A stretch of DNA of 64,000 bases from Flavobacteriales bacterium 33_180_T64 (GTDB taxonomy: Bacteria; Bacteroidota; Bacteroidia; Flavobacteriales; Flavobacteriaceae). The stretch is from assembly GCA_002162685.1 (NCBI GenBank), contig MAAQ01000016.1, positions 161,946 to 225,945 on the forward strand. The letters are read 5' to 3'. Below, piece after piece: positions 24,017 through 33,492 of the stretch (position 1 is its first letter; the number at the start of each line of letters is the position of its first letter). The notes beneath the pieces were generated by a model, which saw only the letters and a list, made by a program, of their open reading frames with translations, did not search any database and had not been told where the DNA came from. Made by a program: the position numbers and the translations under genes.

Positions 24017-27000
24017 TTAGTGTTTTAAAATCACTTTTTGAATTTTCTGCTTCCCATTAATCAGTTCTACTGAGACGATATAAGACCCTGCGGAAAGTCT
24101 AGTTTTGTTTAAAAGAAATTCTAAGTTATTAATGTTTTTTGAAGTAAGTATAATTCGACCTACGATATCATAAATATTAATAGTGTCGATTAGGTCAATT
24201 TCTGAAATTACTTGTATGTATTCACTATTTGGAGCTTTAATTATGATGTTATCATTGCTTTCTAAAGAATTAATGCTTAAAGTTTCATTTGTATATCTTA
24301 AAATAAATCTGTCATTATGAATTCCTGAATCAATAGTAAACGAATATGGAGTGTTACGAATATCATGAATAATATTAAGCGCAGTGTCTTCTATATATAT
24401 GTTTTGGCTTTCGTTCAAGAATAGACCATCTATAGTATTAATTGCTATTGTATGATTCCCTGTTTCACTTATAAGAAGTCCCAAAGGAACTATGTCTTCT
24501 TGTGTAAATGGTAGTGATCTTCCTTGAATAGATGCGTTTTTATTTTCTATAAGTGAATAAAAAGCATTGTTTTCTTCACTAAAATCATAACCATCATACA
24601 AACGGTCAAAACTATCAGTAGCATTTTCAATATAACCTATTAAAATAGTGTTTGTAATACTATTTGGAGATAATAAGTCTAACCAAATTCGATGTCGTTC
24701 AATAGTATTTTCATCATTAGTATTCTCATAATCATTTGTTCTAAAAAATGTATTGTTATTATAATTAGAAAGTATTTGCCTCATGCTATTATTGAATGTG
24801 ACATTAGTGCCTGATGTAGCACTATGATTCATCATAACAAAGAATGCTTGGCCTGAGCCAATAAATAAATCACTTGTACCTGGCGGATTAGAGCCCGTAT
24901 TATTATGTTCAATATAATCATTGCTATTATAATTATAAACATAGTTTTCATAAAATGGATCTTGAGTTGTATTTGAATAGGTTGAGTCATGTGGCCAAAC
25001 ATAAACAGTACCATTAATATTGGTGTTTAAATTTGTAAATGCATTTGCGGAAATAGCAGAAGGATATGGGTTTCCTATAAGGTTCCAGTTATCATCTTCA
25101 TTTGTAGCAGTATTTCCTATTCCAGTATAAGTTCCGCCATTATACCCTCCGTGAAATATTGGTTTTGTGATTACACCATTATTAGGAACGCCACTAAAAA
25201 TTGCCGTATTATTTGAAATTGGATATGCTGTTGCAGGGATGTTTGTAGGCGTTCCAGCAAGACCTCTAACGATATACCCTGTGGCACTTATCATAGGACC
25301 TGTTGCGTTAAACCATTCTCCATGATTCCCAGTACCATTACCAGCTACAGATGGCGTCCAGTCAAAAAGATGATTTGCTGATGGCGATATATCTGTGACT
25401 TGAAAATTAGCAACAGGTGAGGACCAATAAATATACTCAGTACTAACAACAGCGCTTTCATCAAAATTAGGAGATCGTTGCATATGAATCTCTCCTATAT
25501 TAATAGCACTATCATCTATTTGAATTAAGCTAGAACTGCTTTTTAGGTTTAAAATTCCAGTATTTTGAACATTGACCCACTCTTGAATTATTAATTCTGT
25601 ATTAGTATCAATTTCTAAATATGCATTGGCTTGTAATGTTAGATTTTTTGCTTCGGCTGGCAGAGGAGGTAATGGTATAGGGACTTGAGATTTATCTGCA
25701 AGTGGATTATTTGGTACAGTGCCATTATCTGGAATTACTATGCAATTGTTTATGTTTGGTACACCTGCAGGTGTCCAATTATTACCGATATACCAATTGT
25801 AATTAACGGAGCCATTCCAAACTTTTTTATTGTGCGTTACAGTAGCTGTATCTGTGCAACTGTTTTGATCAGTAGCTGTATAGATTTGTGTTCCGCTAGG
25901 AGCAGCGTAAACTGTATCTGTAAAACCACCAATATATGACGTTGTTAATCCGCTATCAGTGTATAAATCAGTTGTAGGTGACCATGTTATTTGAGGTGTT
26001 GCTGGAGCTCCATCTGCAGAGATAATGACATCATCTATTGACCAAGTAAAGACGCCAAATGATTCTCCGGTAAATCTAAATCTTACATATAATGTGGTGT
26101 TTCCATCAAGGGCTGAAATATCTAAATTCATTGCAGTTGCTGGAATGTCATTGGATACATTTATAACAGAGTTTTGAATTGTCCAATTCGTGTTGTCTGT
26201 GGATGTTTCAGCGTAAACGGAATAAAGGTAAGCTGCGCTCCAGTGATTTAAAGCTTGTCTGTATTCAAATCGTAAATTAGTGCCTCCTGTTATGTCTATT
26301 TGAGGAGATGATAAAGTCCATGTCCCTGTGTCAAATGCAGAATTCCAATCTAGGACTGCTTCGTTAGCAGCGCCTCCGGCATTAGCAGAAGTTGCAATTG
26401 TCCAAATTGTATTTGCGGTTGCATTTGCAATATTCCAACCTGTAGGTAAACCTGCTCCACTAAAGTTTTCAGTAAATAGATCAACCCTAGTTGATGAAGA
26501 ACTTCCAGTTGTAGCGACTAACTCGGTGTAATCAAGAGTGCAATCATCAGCGCCTAAGGGATAAATAGTATCAGTAATGCTTAAATTACAGGTGCTTGCA
26601 CAAGTTACGTCTGCTGCCCAACCACTATATTGAACAGAACCATCACTATCAAAAATAAAGGTTAGTGCACCACTTGGATCGGTAGATGTAAACGGTCCTG
26701 GAATTGTATTTCCAGCAAAAGTTCCTAATAAAGGATAAGTTGCATCAGGTCCATCATATACTAAAAGTTCGTCACAACAAGTCTCTAAATTAAAAGCTGT
26801 AAAGGTAACTGTAGCCATAGTGCCGATAATATCTGGTGTTAGTGTTGTAACAGAAAATTCATAACTAGAATAGTTGCCAGCCGCGCCACCACTATCATAA
26901 AATGTTGTGCCACATACGGTAGGTGGTGTGTAAGGAGCACAAGTTAGATTAGCTACCCAACCGCTATATTGCAAAGAGCTATCACTATCGAAAACAAATG

Positions 27001-28825
27001 TTAATGCACCAGAAGCATCTGATGAAGTAAAAGGGTCAGGTATTGAATTCCCTGCATAAACCCCAAGAAGGGGATATGTTGCATCAGGGCCGTCATATAC
27101 ATATAATTCATCACAGCAGCCTTCGATATCAAAAGCTGTAAATGTAGCAGTAATAGCATCACCAGGTGTGTCTGGGAAAAATGTGGACGTAATTAGCTCA
27201 TTAGCTGTATAGTTTCCTGCAGCTCCTCCACTATCATAAAATACAAAACCGCAAGTTAATGTTGATACATTACAAGTTAAATCGGCAGCCCAACCATTAC
27301 TAGTTGTTGAATTGTTACTGTCGAAAGCAAAAGTTAAAGCGCCACTTGGATCTGAGGATGTAAACGGACCAGGAATTCCTGTGCCTGAAAAGACTCCAAG
27401 TAATGGGTATGTAGCATCAGGGCCATCATACACTGTTAATTCATCAAGTCCAGATTCGGTATCAAAAGCTGTAAATGTTGCTGTAACTAAATCACCTATT
27501 GTATCAGGGAAAAATGTAGTAGTGAATAATTCATTATTTGAATAATTTCCAGCAGCTCCACCAGTATCATAAAATGTTGTACCACAAATTGGAGGAGGAG
27601 GCGTGCTACAGGTTAAATTAGCTTCCCAACCACTATACTGAAGAGAACTATCACTATCAAAAACAAAAGTTAATGCTCCAGAGGGATCAGTTGAAGTAAA
27701 AGGTCCAGGGATTGTCGTTCCTGCAAAGGTTCCTAAAAGAGGATATGTGTTATTTGGCCCATTATAAACCGTTAAATCATCGCAGCAATTTTCTATGTTA
27801 AAAGCTATGAAAGTTGCGGTAACAACATCACCAGGTGTATCTGGGTAAAACGTATATGTTTGAAGCTCATTTGCTGAGTAATTTCCAGCTGCGCCACCAC
27901 TATCATAAAAAGTTGAACCACAAGTAGGAGGTGTTGGAGGAGGTGTACAGGTTATGTCTGCTATCCACCCTGTTCCAACATTTGCATCGTTGTCACTAGC
28001 AAATTCAAAGGTTAATGCTCCTGTAGGATTTCCTACAATTGTTGAGGTAAATGATGAAGGTAAGCCAGTAATGGTTCCTAAAACAGGAAAGGTATTATTT
28101 GGCCCATTATATACTGTTAATATATCTCCTGTATCTGGTATGTCAATGGTTGTAAAATCTACTGTTACTGTTCCACCAGCAAAGTAGGGGTATATAATGG
28201 TTGTTTCATCTCCTGCATAATTCCCTGTTGAACCACCACTATCATAATAATGGCTTCCACAAACAGGTAGACTTGAGCAAGTGGTTGTGCCTAATCCTCC
28301 GGTTTGTTGGAAATTAATAGTGCCTTGTGCTCCATTGTAATTAGTAATTAATACAACGTAAATTTCTCCTTGCGTAGCACTTAAAATATTCATGGTTTCC
28401 GAAGCAGCGGTGCTAAAGCTGCAATCGGTAATGAAATCGGGAGCATATGGATAGAACGTTGGATTTGCTGTATTGTTAGGGCAAGTAGGACAGTCGGTGT
28501 ATGATATATTAGTGTTTGCATCATTGAGGTCGGTAAAAGGTCCCCAAACTATGAAATCAACATCAATAGGTGTTCCTGCATTATTTTCTTGATCTATAGA
28601 GAAAATTAAATCTCCGGGTTGATCAATTTCCATAAAGAAATAACTTGCATTTGGTATTGAACCTAAACAGCCAACTGGAGTAGCGTTTGCTCCACCAAAA
28701 ACATTATTAAATGTTAGTTGAGTAGTACCAGAACAAAATTGTTCAGCGCTTAGTATATCAGTTCCTTGGGAAAAGGATAAATTTATTGAGGCGCAAAATA
28801 TAATGAGGTGTGTAATTTTTTTCAT
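24017..28825 (-). CDS. Large secreted CUB-repeat protein with T9SS sorting tail
   Basis: A 1602-residue cell-surface or secreted protein. The signal peptide is MKKITHLIIFCASINLSFSQ. A domain of about 160 residues follows, then five CUB-like repeats begin near residues 188, 302, 413, 525 and 633 (each with CGxxFYDxGGxxGNY and, in most, GxFTSxDPSGALTF). Next comes a jelly-roll-like segment near 755-915 (ENFSGAGLPTGWNI), then a long region on exported protein of the Flavobacteria type. The end (IYDIVGRIILTSKNI to VILKH) is a type A sorting domain of the type IX secretion system. Ligand-binding or adhesion is likely; no catalytic motif was seen. Confidence 0.9.
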   Translation of the reverse strand: MKKITHLIIFCASINLSFSQGTDILSAEQFCSGTTQLTFNNVFGGANATPVGCLGSIPNASYFFMEIDQPGDLIFSIDQENNAGTPIDVDFIVWGPFTDLNDANTNISYTDCPTCPNNTANPTFYPYAPDFITDCSFSTAASETMNILSATQGEIYVVLITNYNGAQGTINFQQTGGLGTTTCSSLPVCGSHYYDSGGSTGNYAGDETTIIYPYFAGGTVTVDFTTIDIPDTGDILTVYNGPNNTFPVLGTITGLPSSFTSTIVGNPTGALTFEFASDNDANVGTGWIADITCTPPPTPPTCGSTFYDSGGAAGNYSANELQTYTFYPDTPGDVVTATFIAFNIENCCDDLTVYNGPNNTYPLLGTFAGTTIPGPFTSTDPSGALTFVFDSDSSLQYSGWEANLTCSTPPPPICGTTFYDTGGAAGNYSNNELFTTTFFPDTIGDLVTATFTAFDTESGLDELTVYDGPDATYPLLGVFSGTGIPGPFTSSDPSGALTFAFDSNNSTTSNGWAADLTCNVSTLTCGFVFYDSGGAAGNYTANELITSTFFPDTPGDAITATFTAFDIEGCCDELYVYDGPDATYPLLGVYAGNSIPDPFTSSDASGALTFVFDSDSSLQYSGWVANLTCAPYTPPTVCGTTFYDSGGAAGNYSSYEFSVTTLTPDIIGTMATVTFTAFNLETCCDELLVYDGPDATYPLLGTFAGNTIPGPFTSTDPSGALTFIFDSDGSVQYSGWAADVTCASTCNLSITDTIYPLGADDCTLDYTELVATTGSSSSTRVDLFTENFSGAGLPTGWNIANATANTIWTIATSANAGGAANEAVLDWNSAFDTGTWTLSSPQIDITGGTNLRFEYRQALNHWSAAYLYSVYAETSTDNTNWTIQNSVINVSNDIPATAMNLDISALDGNTTLYVRFRFTGESFGVFTWSIDDVIISADGAPATPQITWSPTTDLYTDSGLTTSYIGGFTDTVYAAPSGTQIYTATDQNSCTDTATVTHNKKVWNGSVNYNWYIGNNWTPAGVPNINNCIVIPDNGTVPNNPLADKSQVPIPLPPLPAEAKNLTLQANAYLEIDTNTELIIQEWVNVQNTGILNLKSSSSLIQIDDSAINIGEIHMQRSPNFDESAVVSTEYIYWSSPVANFQVTDISPSANHLFDWTPSVAGNGTGNHGEWFNATGPMISATGYIVRGLAGTPTNIPATAYPISNNTAIFSGVPNNGVITKPIFHGGYNGGTYTGIGNTATNEDDNWNLIGNPYPSAISANAFTNLNTNINGTVYVWPHDSTYSNTTQDPFYENYVYNYNSNDYIEHNNTGSNPPGTSDLFIGSGQAFFVMMNHSATSGTNVTFNNSMRQILSNYNNNTFFRTNDYENTNDENTIERHRIWLDLLSPNSITNTILIGYIENATDSFDRLYDGYDFSEENNAFYSLIENKNASIQGRSLPFTQEDIVPLGLLISETGNHTIAINTIDGLFLNESQNIYIEDTALNIIHDIRNTPYSFTIDSGIHNDRFILRYTNETLSINSLESNDNIIIKAPNSEYIQVISEIDLIDTINIYDIVGRIILTSKNINNLEFLLNKTRLSAGSYIVSVELINGKQKIQKVILKH
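26595..28265 (-). repeat. Tandem CUB-coding repeats of about 330 bp
   Basis: Five tandem units of about 330-340 bp inside the large T9SS gene. Four later units are closely alike at the DNA level (ccactatcataaaa and tgcaccacttgg type words recur); the unit nearest the N-terminus is divergent. This marks recent expansion by duplication or recombination. Confidence 0.8.
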
Positions 28826-28852
28826 ATCGTCATGTTCTAGTCTGGTTATTAA

Positions 28853-29284
28853 TTACAAAAAACTAGTAAATTGCCAATCGGTTGTGGTTTGACAGTTTGT
28901 GATTGGGTCTACTATTATTGCTTTCCATTTTAAACATTTGCAATTCAAGTCGTTATATTTTAATTTTTGACTTCCAGTAGTGTTTTGAGAGGTGTTTGGA
29001 ATTTTGAATGTTCTAATTTTAGATCGGTTTGTGCCTTCAAGAGCTTTCCAGCAAGCATTTAATGGTTGAACTTGAAAACTTAATTCTAGATGATCTGTAT
29101 TAGGAGTTTTATTAAAATCCCATGAGATGATAATATCATTAACACGTTGATTGTTTCCTGTAGCAATTTTTGCTTCTATTGTGAACTTTTGAATACAGTC
29201 GTTAGAATTGGAATTAACGACCTGACTAATAGCTGAAGAATATATAAATGCAGTAAATGCTAAAAAAAGTATTTTTTTATTCAT
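28853..29284 (-). CDS. Secreted protein of unknown function upstream of the T9SS gene
   Basis: A 143-residue protein with a signal peptide (MNKKILFLAFTAFIYSSAISQ). The mature part has cysteines in pairs (NDCIQKF, LNACWKAL, LNCKCLKW, TNCQTTTDW), suggesting disulphides and a beta-rich fold. I do not recognise the family. It ends 27 bases before the start of the large T9SS protein on the same strand, so both are probably one transcript and the product may act with it at the cell surface. Confidence 0.75.
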   Translation of the reverse strand: MNKKILFLAFTAFIYSSAISQVVNSNSNDCIQKFTIEAKIATGNNQRVNDIIISWDFNKTPNTDHLELSFQVQPLNACWKALEGTNRSKIRTFKIPNTSQNTTGSQKLKYNDLNCKCLKWKAIIVDPITNCQTTTDWQFTSFL

Positions 29285-29443
29285 AATCTATATTTTTGAT
29301 TTATCATAAGGCTATCAAGAAATAGCTATGATATTTCGTTAGTGTTATTTAAATATAGATTTGGAGCTTTTGAAGTATCAATGTATAAAAAAAATGAATA
29401 ATTTTAACATTTTTTTTAATTAATTATTACAATTTTAAATGAT

Positions 29444-30334
29444 ATGCTTAATATAGTCAATATTTTTAACTTAAAAATTGATAATCAGCTCTTTGTGAAG
29501 CCTGAATATTTGATTCATCCATACATTTCAGGGAATAAATATCGTAAGTTGAAATACAACTTGGTTGAGGCTAAAAAGCTTAAAAACAATACGTTGTTGA
29601 CTTTTGGAGGCGCGTACTCAAATCATATTGCAGCAGTTGCTTCAGTAGGAAAAGAATATGGTTTTAAGACTATTGGAATTATAAGAGGAGAGGAATTGAC
29701 TTCTAAAATAGAAACAAATCCTACACTGAGTTTTGCGAAAAATTGTGGAATGCATTTTAAGTTTATTACAAGAGCTGATTATAGAAATAAAGCAACAAAT
29801 AATTTTATTGATAATTTGAAAAGTGAATTTGAAAATTTTTATCTCATTCCAGAAGGAGGTACGAATGAGTTGGCAGTTAAAGGTTGTGAGGAAATTTTGA
29901 ATGTAAGCGATAATAATTTTGATTTTATTTGTTGTTCAGTTGGAACAGGAGGTACAATTTCTGGCTTAATAAATTCAGCTTTGCCACATCAAAAAATTCT
30001 TGGTTTTCCTGCATTGAAAGGTGATTTTTTACGAGAAGAAATCACTAAATTTGTAACTAATAAAAATTGGGAATTAATTACCGATTATCATTTTGGAGGT
30101 TATGCGAAAACTAATGATGAGCTTATTACATTTATCAATGCCTTTAAACAATCTCATAATATTCCGTTAGATCCAATTTATACAGGCAAAATGATATTTG
30201 GTATTTACGATTTAATTAAAAAAGGCTATTTCCCAAAACATTCCAAAATATTAGCAATACATACAGGTGGATTGCAGGGTATTAATGGAATGAACGAAAA
30301 ATTAAAACAACAAAACAGACCTTTAATCGTTTAA
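29444..30334 (+). CDS. PLP-dependent deaminase (ACC deaminase / D-cysteine desulfhydrase family)
   Basis: Fold-type II pyridoxal-phosphate enzyme. The cofactor lysine is Lys32 in SGNKYRKLKYNL, followed by FGGAYSNHIAAVA, which binds the substrate carboxylate, and by SVGTGGTISGL, the phosphate-binding loop. The 296-residue length is a little short for the family. Members act on D-cysteine or 1-aminocyclopropane-1-carboxylate; the sequence alone does not say which. It is the first gene of a tight group with the glucosaminidase lipoprotein (five bases later) and hemL. Confidence 0.85.
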   Translation: MLNIVNIFNLKIDNQLFVKPEYLIHPYISGNKYRKLKYNLVEAKKLKNNTLLTFGGAYSNHIAAVASVGKEYGFKTIGIIRGEELTSKIETNPTLSFAKNCGMHFKFITRADYRNKATNNFIDNLKSEFENFYLIPEGGTNELAVKGCEEILNVSDNNFDFICCSVGTGGTISGLINSALPHQKILGFPALKGDFLREEITKFVTNKNWELITDYHFGGYAKTNDELITFINAFKQSHNIPLDPIYTGKMIFGIYDLIKKGYFPKHSKILAIHTGGLQGINGMNEKLKQQNRPLIV

Positions 30335-30339
30335 GATTT

Positions 30340-31155
30340 ATGAAGAAATTACTTGTTGTACTGCTCATAAGCTTTGTGGCTTTAAGTTGTGGTTCTAAAA
30401 AGAAAGTTGTTACAAAAAAGAAAAATAGTAAACCGAAAACCGAGCAAGTTGAGGTTGAGCCTAAAACAACTTCAGAAACAAAAAACACATCAGAGGCGTC
30501 TAATGTTCCAAAGCATTCTAATTTAAATTCAACAGAACTTTATATATTAAATTATAAAGCTATCGCTATGGATGAAATGCGTAAGTATAAGATTCCTGCA
30601 AGTATTACCTTGGCTCAAGGTATTTTAGAATCTGGTTCTGGAAAAGGGCGACTTTCAGTAGAAGCAAATAATCACTTCGGAATTAAATGTCATGGATGGA
30701 AAGGTAAGAAGATTTATCATGATGATGATAGATCTCAAGAATGTTTTAGGAAATATGATTACGCTAAAACATCTTTTGAAGACCATTCAGCATTTTTAAC
30801 AACGAGAGGGCGGTATTCAAATTTATTTAAGCTCAAACCTAATGATTATAAAGCTTGGGCAAAAGGGCTTAGATCTGCGGGTTATGCAACAGACAAAAAA
30901 TATCCACAAAAATTAATTAGTTTAATCGAGCGTTATCAATTAGATAAATATGATGATGTGGTTTTGGGTAAAAGGGCTCTTTCTAAAGATCTCCCAGAAA
31001 ATAACATATCAATAAATCATAAAGTGATTAAAGGAGATACTTTATACTCATTGTCTAGAAAATACAATATGACTGTTGATGAGCTAAAACGAATTAACAG
31101 ATTAAAAAACAATAACCTTTCATTAGGTCAAATACTTATTATAAAATCAAATTAG
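30340..31155 (+). CDS. Glucosaminidase-domain lipoprotein with LysM
   Basis: Peptidoglycan hydrolase. The signal peptide ends in the lipobox VALSCGSKK, followed by a lysine-rich linker. The glucosaminidase domain (about residues 70-205) shows [29 protein letters not shown], with the catalytic glutamate in ILESGSG, and RGRYSNLF. The C-terminal 45 residues form one LysM module ([25 protein letters not shown]) for cell-wall binding. Length 271. The hemL gene begins one base after its stop codon. Confidence 0.92.
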   Translation: MKKLLVVLLISFVALSCGSKKKVVTKKKNSKPKTEQVEVEPKTTSETKNTSEASNVPKHSNLNSTELYILNYKAIAMDEMRKYKIPASITLAQGILESGSGKGRLSVEANNHFGIKCHGWKGKKIYHDDDRSQECFRKYDYAKTSFEDHSAFLTTRGRYSNLFKLKPNDYKAWAKGLRSAGYATDKKYPQKLISLIERYQLDKYDDVVLGKRALSKDLPENNISINHKVIKGDTLYSLSRKYNMTVDELKRINRLKNNNLSLGQILIIKSN

Positions 31156-31156
31156 T

Positions 31157-32443
31157 ATGTTATATCAACGTAGTAGTGCTTTATTTATTGAAGCTGAAAA
31201 GGTTATTCCTGGAGGAGTAAATTCACCTGTACGAGCTTTTAAATCAGTTGGAGGAACGCCTATTTTTGCGAAATCAGCTAAAGGGGCTTATGTCTATGAT
31301 GAGGATGGTAATCGTTATATTGATTATATAAATTCGTGGGGACCAATGTTACTTGGTCATGCTTATGAGCCTGTTGTAGATGCTGTTGTAGAAAAAGTGA
31401 AACAAGGAACTTCCTTTGGAATGCCAACTGAAATTGAAACTAAAATTGCAGGGTTGGCTGTTTCAATGGTGCCAAATGTTGATAAGATTAGATTTGTTAA
31501 CTCAGGAACGGAAGCATGTATGAGTGCAGTTCGTTTGGCAAGAGGTTATACAGGGAAGGAGAAAATCATAAAATTTGCTGGTTGTTATCATGGTCATAGT
31601 GATGCTTTTTTAATAGAGGCGGGTAGTGGAGCTGTAACTTTTGGCAGTCCTAATAGCCCAGGAGTAACTAAGGGTACAGCAAAAGATACATTATTAGCTG
31701 TTTATAATGATATTGATAATGTAAGCGCTTTAATTAATGCTAATAAAGGAGAAATTGCATGTGTTATTATTGAGCCTGTTGCAGGAAATATGGGATGTAT
31801 TCCGCCAAAAAATGATTTCTTGAAGCAATTGAGGAATTTGTGTGATGAGCATGATATTCTTCTTGTTTTTGATGAAGTTATGACAGGTTTTAGACTCGCC
31901 AAAGGAGGAGCGCAGGAACTTTACAGGATCAATGCTGATATCATTTGTTTTGGGAAAGTGATTGGTGGAGGTTTGCCAGTTGGCGCATTTGCTGCTCGGA
32001 ACGAAATTATGAATCATCTTGCACCTTTAGGAAGTGTTTATCAGGCAGGAACATTAAGTGGTAATCCTTTAGCTATGGCTGCAGGATTAGCGATGCTTAC
32101 ATCAATAAATAATGATAATGATTTGTTTGATCGATTAGCAGAAAAGACAGCTTATTTACATAAGGGTTGTGCTGAGGCATTGAATACCTATAATGTAGTA
32201 CATACTATTAATAGAAAAGGATCTATGATTTCTATTCATTTTGCAAAAGATGAGGTTGTTGATTTTGATAGTGCTGCAAAAGGTAACAATGCTACTTTTA
32301 AATCCTTTTTTCATGGGATGCTAAATGAAGGTATTTATATCGCGCCAAGTGCTTTTGAAACATGGTTTATTACAGATGCATTGACTTATGAAGACTTAGA
32401 TGAAACTATTAGAGCGGTAGAAAGAATTGCTCAAACATTATAA
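31157..32443 (+). CDS. hemL: Glutamate-1-semialdehyde 2,1-aminomutase
   Basis: PLP enzyme that makes 5-aminolevulinate for haem synthesis. Features are [38 protein letters not shown] and the cofactor lysine Lys267 in [15 protein letters not shown]. The 428-residue length is typical. Position next to a cell-wall hydrolase has no obvious functional meaning. A strong terminator follows the stop codon. Confidence 0.97.
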   Translation: MLYQRSSALFIEAEKVIPGGVNSPVRAFKSVGGTPIFAKSAKGAYVYDEDGNRYIDYINSWGPMLLGHAYEPVVDAVVEKVKQGTSFGMPTEIETKIAGLAVSMVPNVDKIRFVNSGTEACMSAVRLARGYTGKEKIIKFAGCYHGHSDAFLIEAGSGAVTFGSPNSPGVTKGTAKDTLLAVYNDIDNVSALINANKGEIACVIIEPVAGNMGCIPPKNDFLKQLRNLCDEHDILLVFDEVMTGFRLAKGGAQELYRINADIICFGKVIGGGLPVGAFAARNEIMNHLAPLGSVYQAGTLSGNPLAMAAGLAMLTSINNDNDLFDRLAEKTAYLHKGCAEALNTYNVVHTINRKGSMISIHFAKDEVVDFDSAAKGNNATFKSFFHGMLNEGIYIAPSAFETWFITDALTYEDLDETIRAVERIAQTL

Positions 32444-32446
32444 CAA

Positions 32447-32478
32447 TAAAAAAGCGACTTGAAAAAGTCGCTTTTTTA
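32447..32478. terminator. Bidirectional terminator after hemL
   Basis: gcgactt-gaaa-aagtcgc forms a stem flanked by A- and T-tracts. It lies between the hemL stop and the stop of the minus-strand small secreted protein gene and can serve both. Confidence 0.85.
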
Positions 32479-32486
32479 TTGTAGTG

Positions 32487-32816
32487 TTATATATTCCTAA
32501 AAAGGTTTAGGTAATTAACATATTGTTCTTCTGACAAAATTTCACTTAATGTTTCGTCAAAAACGTTATTTATCTTATCTAAACGGTCAGCATTTGCTTC
32601 TACATTGTCGCTGATTTTTTTATAAGCAATACCATAATTTTGGTAAGCTTTATAAACATCTTGCATTTTGTTTTGTTCAAACTTAATTACTTTTCTAAGT
32701 TCTTTAGTTTTTGTGTTTGCTTCTGCATTAATTTCTAAAGTGTTTTGTGCAGTTACGTTTTGAGTGCCTAATAGCATTGCTACAGTAAATAGGCAAAGTG
32801 TAATTAGTTTTTTCAT
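32487..32816 (-). CDS. Small secreted protein, helical, unknown function
   Basis: A 109-residue exported protein with signal peptide MKKLITLCLFTVAMLLGTQNVTAQ. The mature part is helical, and the end ILSEEQYVNYLNLFRNI resembles the end of the protein at 18690-19058. Family and function are not known to me. It shares a terminator with hemL. Confidence 0.7.
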   Translation of the reverse strand: MKKLITLCLFTVAMLLGTQNVTAQNTLEINAEANTKTKELRKVIKFEQNKMQDVYKAYQNYGIAYKKISDNVEANADRLDKINNVFDETLSEILSEEQYVNYLNLFRNI

Positions 32817-32872
32817 TGTTTTTGTGTTGTAAATAGTTCTAACAGATTTTAAAATTAAGGATTTTTATCAGA

Positions 32873-32906
32873 AAAAAAAGCATCGACTCTAAAAATCGAT
32901 GCTTTC
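32873..32906 (-). terminator. Terminator of the Spy-like gene at 32936-33397
   Basis: The arms agcatcga (32879-32886) and tcgatgct (32896-32903) form the stem. On the minus strand a U-rich run follows, just after the stop codon of the gene at 32936. Confidence 0.75.
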
Positions 32907-32935
32907 TTAATAAAAACTATCTCAATCAACCAAAA

Positions 32936-33397
32936 TTAGTGTTTCGTTCTTCTTTTTTCCTGTCCTTTATTTTTCATATGTCGCCTACCTTGCATTTTTT
33001 TCCATTTTTCAAATTGTTCTGCGGTTAAAATGGATTTTAATTGCTTTTTCATTTCAATCTTATTATCAAGTCGCTCGTTCATCATTTTAACACGTTCTTC
33101 TTTTGATGGTTTTTTTGCATCATCACTTGTTTTCTTTTTTTTGTGCTCTTCCATTTTTTGTTTTCTAACAGTTGCTTGCTTAAAAAGAATGTCTTTTACT
33201 TGTATTTGCTGTTTTTCTGAAAGGTCTAATGCTAATGTCATTTTTTTTGATTGCAATGTCGCAATGTCTTCAGCAGATAGGTCTTTCATCATTTCCATGT
33301 TTCCTTTTCGACCTTCTTTTGAATCTCTGTGTCGTTTGTCTTGAGCTATAGCTTGTAATGAGATGAACGCTATTGCAATTAAAATTATTTTTTTCAT
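32936..33397 (-). CDS. Spy/LTxxQ-like periplasmic protein
   Basis: A 153-residue exported protein with signal peptide MKKIILIAIAFISLQAIAQ. The mature chain is very rich in Lys, Glu, Met and Arg and helical. SAEDIATLQSKKMTLALDLSEKQQIQVKDIL and ILTAEQFEKWKKM are the two LTxxQ-type helices of the Spy family. Spy proteins are ATP-independent periplasmic chaperones; that this one is such a chaperone is inferred. The C-terminus is strongly basic (GRRHMKNKGQEKRRTKH). Confidence 0.78.
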   Translation of the reverse strand: MKKIILIAIAFISLQAIAQDKRHRDSKEGRKGNMEMMKDLSAEDIATLQSKKMTLALDLSEKQQIQVKDILFKQATVRKQKMEEHKKKKTSDDAKKPSKEERVKMMNERLDNKIEMKKQLKSILTAEQFEKWKKMQGRRHMKNKGQEKRRTKH

Positions 33398-33492
33398 AAT
33401 GTGTTCTGAATTAAGTATATATTACTTTTAAATTGTTAGCTCTTTGACTTCGCATTTTGAATTAGGTTTAAAAGTATATTGTAATTTAACTA

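Noticed and set aside
24890..25010. Frameshift in the T9SS gene suggested by a minus-strand alternative frame
   Set aside because: The main frame is continuous through to the sorting domain, so there is no break.
25685..28187. Plus-strand frames opposite the T9SS protein
   Set aside because: Shadows that repeat with the CUB units, without independent features.
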